NCBI GenBank assembly: GCA_015660155.1
Contig: DQLO01000394.1
Span: 1-7,833, forward strand
DNA length: 7,833 nt
From: Verrucomicrobiota bacterium
GTDB taxonomy: Bacteria; Verrucomicrobiota; Verrucomicrobiia; Limisphaerales; UBA1100
Direction of reading: 5' to 3'
Positions 7,092 to 7,833 of this stretch are shown in pieces. How positions within the stretch are numbered: the stretch's first letter is position 1; every line of letters starts with the position of its first letter. Both the position numbers and the translations under genes were made by a program. Under the pieces are notes generated by a model. The model did not search any database. It had not been told where the DNA came from and saw nothing but the letters and a program-made list of their open reading frames with translations.

Positions 7092-7098
7092 TACACGC

Positions 7099-7677
7099 AT
7101 GAAGCGGATTCATTTTCATTACGCATTATTGGCCCTGATATTTTCACTTGCCCTGTCGGGTTATTGCCGAGACAGACCGGCCCCACCGCCCTCCCGTTAC
7201 GGATTCACATTCGTGATTGACGCCAAGTCCCTGCCAAAAGGGGTAACCATCCGGGAAGTGCGCAGCGAAACGAGCATCCGTTATTTCATCAAGAACACGA
7301 GCGACGTGCCGCTCATTATCAACGAACGATTTCAAAATAACCGATTAGTGGGCGGTGCCAAATTGGTCTCCGGTGAAGTTTTAAATTACTTTCCAAATGG
7401 TGTCCCCATGGCAGGAAAGCGACACCTGAAAGGCTGGCAATCCCCCTTCGGAAAAATTCCCGAGACCTTGCTTTACATCAAAGAACCCAAAAAAATTTAC
7501 GAGGGGCGGAAAGCAGGACTCACTAGAAAACTGCCGCCGGAGGAGAAGCTGTCAATCGCAGCGAACCTAAACGGAAAACCGTACGAGATTTTAGGCACGA
7601 TCCACTTTCACTTGAATAAAGCTTATGATACCTTCCATCGCATCAAGATTCCGAAGCCCAAAACCCCGGGCCGCTGA
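7099..7677 (+). CDS. Small secreted protein of unknown function
   Basis: A 192-residue protein. The N-terminus MKRIHFHYALLALIFSLALSG is a clear Sec-type signal sequence. A cysteine at 23 (SGYC) follows, but the box does not match a proper lipoprotein signal, so cleavage by signal peptidase I is more likely. The mature part alternates short hydrophobic and polar stretches, as in a beta sandwich: FTFVIDA, IRYFIKNTSDVPLII, LSIAANLN, YEILGTIHFHL. The stretch IRYFIKNTSDVPL resembles the first strands of Ig-like periplasmic domains. The C-terminus is basic and proline-rich (IPKPKTPGR). I do not recognise a family. Start at ATG 7099 is supported by the signal peptide; an upstream in-frame start at 7063 would put 12 charged residues before it. 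The gene ends 61 bases before the tRNA fragment, and no terminator is evident. Confidence 0.78.
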   Translation: MKRIHFHYALLALIFSLALSGYCRDRPAPPPSRYGFTFVIDAKSLPKGVTIREVRSETSIRYFIKNTSDVPLIINERFQNNRLVGGAKLVSGEVLNYFPNGVPMAGKRHLKGWQSPFGKIPETLLYIKEPKKIYEGRKAGLTRKLPPEEKLSIAANLNGKPYEILGTIHFHLNKAYDTFHRIKIPKPKTPGR

Positions 7678-7738
7678 CCCGCCAAAACATCACGCACATT
7701 ACTTTCAAATTGGAGACTCTGGACTTCTAGGAATTTAT

Positions 7739-7784
7739 TGGTAGGCGATGAGGGATTCGAACCCCCGACCAACGGCGTGTAAAG
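7739..7784 (-). tRNA. 3' half of a tRNA-Val(UAC) gene, probable integrase attachment site
   Basis: On the minus strand: anticodon loop TTTACAC (7783-7777, anticodon UAC), 3' anticodon stem GCCGT (7776-7772), variable loop TGGTC, T arm GGGGG-TTCGAAT-CCCTC (7766-7750), acceptor strand ATCGCCT (7749-7743), discriminator A and encoded CCA (7741-7739). The 5' half is absent: the sequence beyond 7784 has no ACGGC stem partner, no D arm and no AGGCGAT acceptor strand. The match ends at position 31 next to the anticodon loop, a usual crossover point of tyrosine integrases. Such orphan 3' halves are left when an element integrates into a tRNA gene and rebuilds it at its other end. The fragment itself cannot make a tRNA. 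Confidence 0.85.
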
Positions 7785-7833
7785 ACATTGGAAGTTGAGA
7801 AAAACCCCTTAAAAACTCTGCTCTAATTTGCTC

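Noticed and set aside
7159..7170. Lipoprotein signal at SGYC of the small secreted protein
   Set aside because: Tyr directly before Cys is not accepted in the usual lipobox pattern.
7739..7833. Group I intron splitting the tRNA-Val
   Set aside because: The entire anticodon loop plus one stem base is on the 3' side, and the base at the break (T opposite C40) does not fit a normal loop-inserted intron; a right-hand extension would settle it.

Overview
The window reads as a stretch of ordinary bacterial chromosome. It is probably from the Verrucomicrobiota or a close PVC relative. The main clue is the pilin-like protein at 6093-6995: its GFTLIELL start, followed by a cysteine and a ...NLRQ... 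segment and a late DG motif, is the form found in very large numbers in that phylum. Moderately high GC, a bacterial type A RNase P RNA and a secreted multidomain subtilase fit, but no single marker proves the phylum.

Left part (1-1639, all minus strand): a three-helix membrane protein that runs off the left edge (383 to 1), the RNase P RNA gene rnpB (about 845 to 461), and a coiled-coil protein with a C4 zinc ribbon (1639 to 908). The zinc-ribbon gene ends in a stem-loop terminator whose first stem strand begins at its stop codon. The intergenic region 1640-1817 is a divergent control region: it carries a good sigma70-type promoter for the zinc-ribbon gene and four copies of the hexamer TCAACC/GGTTGA.

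Right part (plus strand): guaA (1818-3359, complete GMP synthase), a 791-residue secreted subtilisin-family protease (3593-5968) with a strong intrinsic terminator behind it, a prepilin-like protein (6093-6995) and a small secreted protein of unknown function (7099-7677). These look like separate transcription units, not an operon: a terminator follows the protease, and the pilin-like and small secreted genes each have a candidate promoter directly in front.

At the right end (7784-7739, minus strand) lies the 3' half of a tRNA-Val(UAC) gene, from the anticodon loop to CCA, with no 5' half. AT-rich sequence follows directly. This is the usual signature of an attachment site left by a tRNA-targeting integrase. 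The orientation puts the integrated element to the right of the window and leaves 1-7738 as host chromosome. This is the most interesting signal here. I found no complete new system, CRISPR array or transposase inside the window itself.
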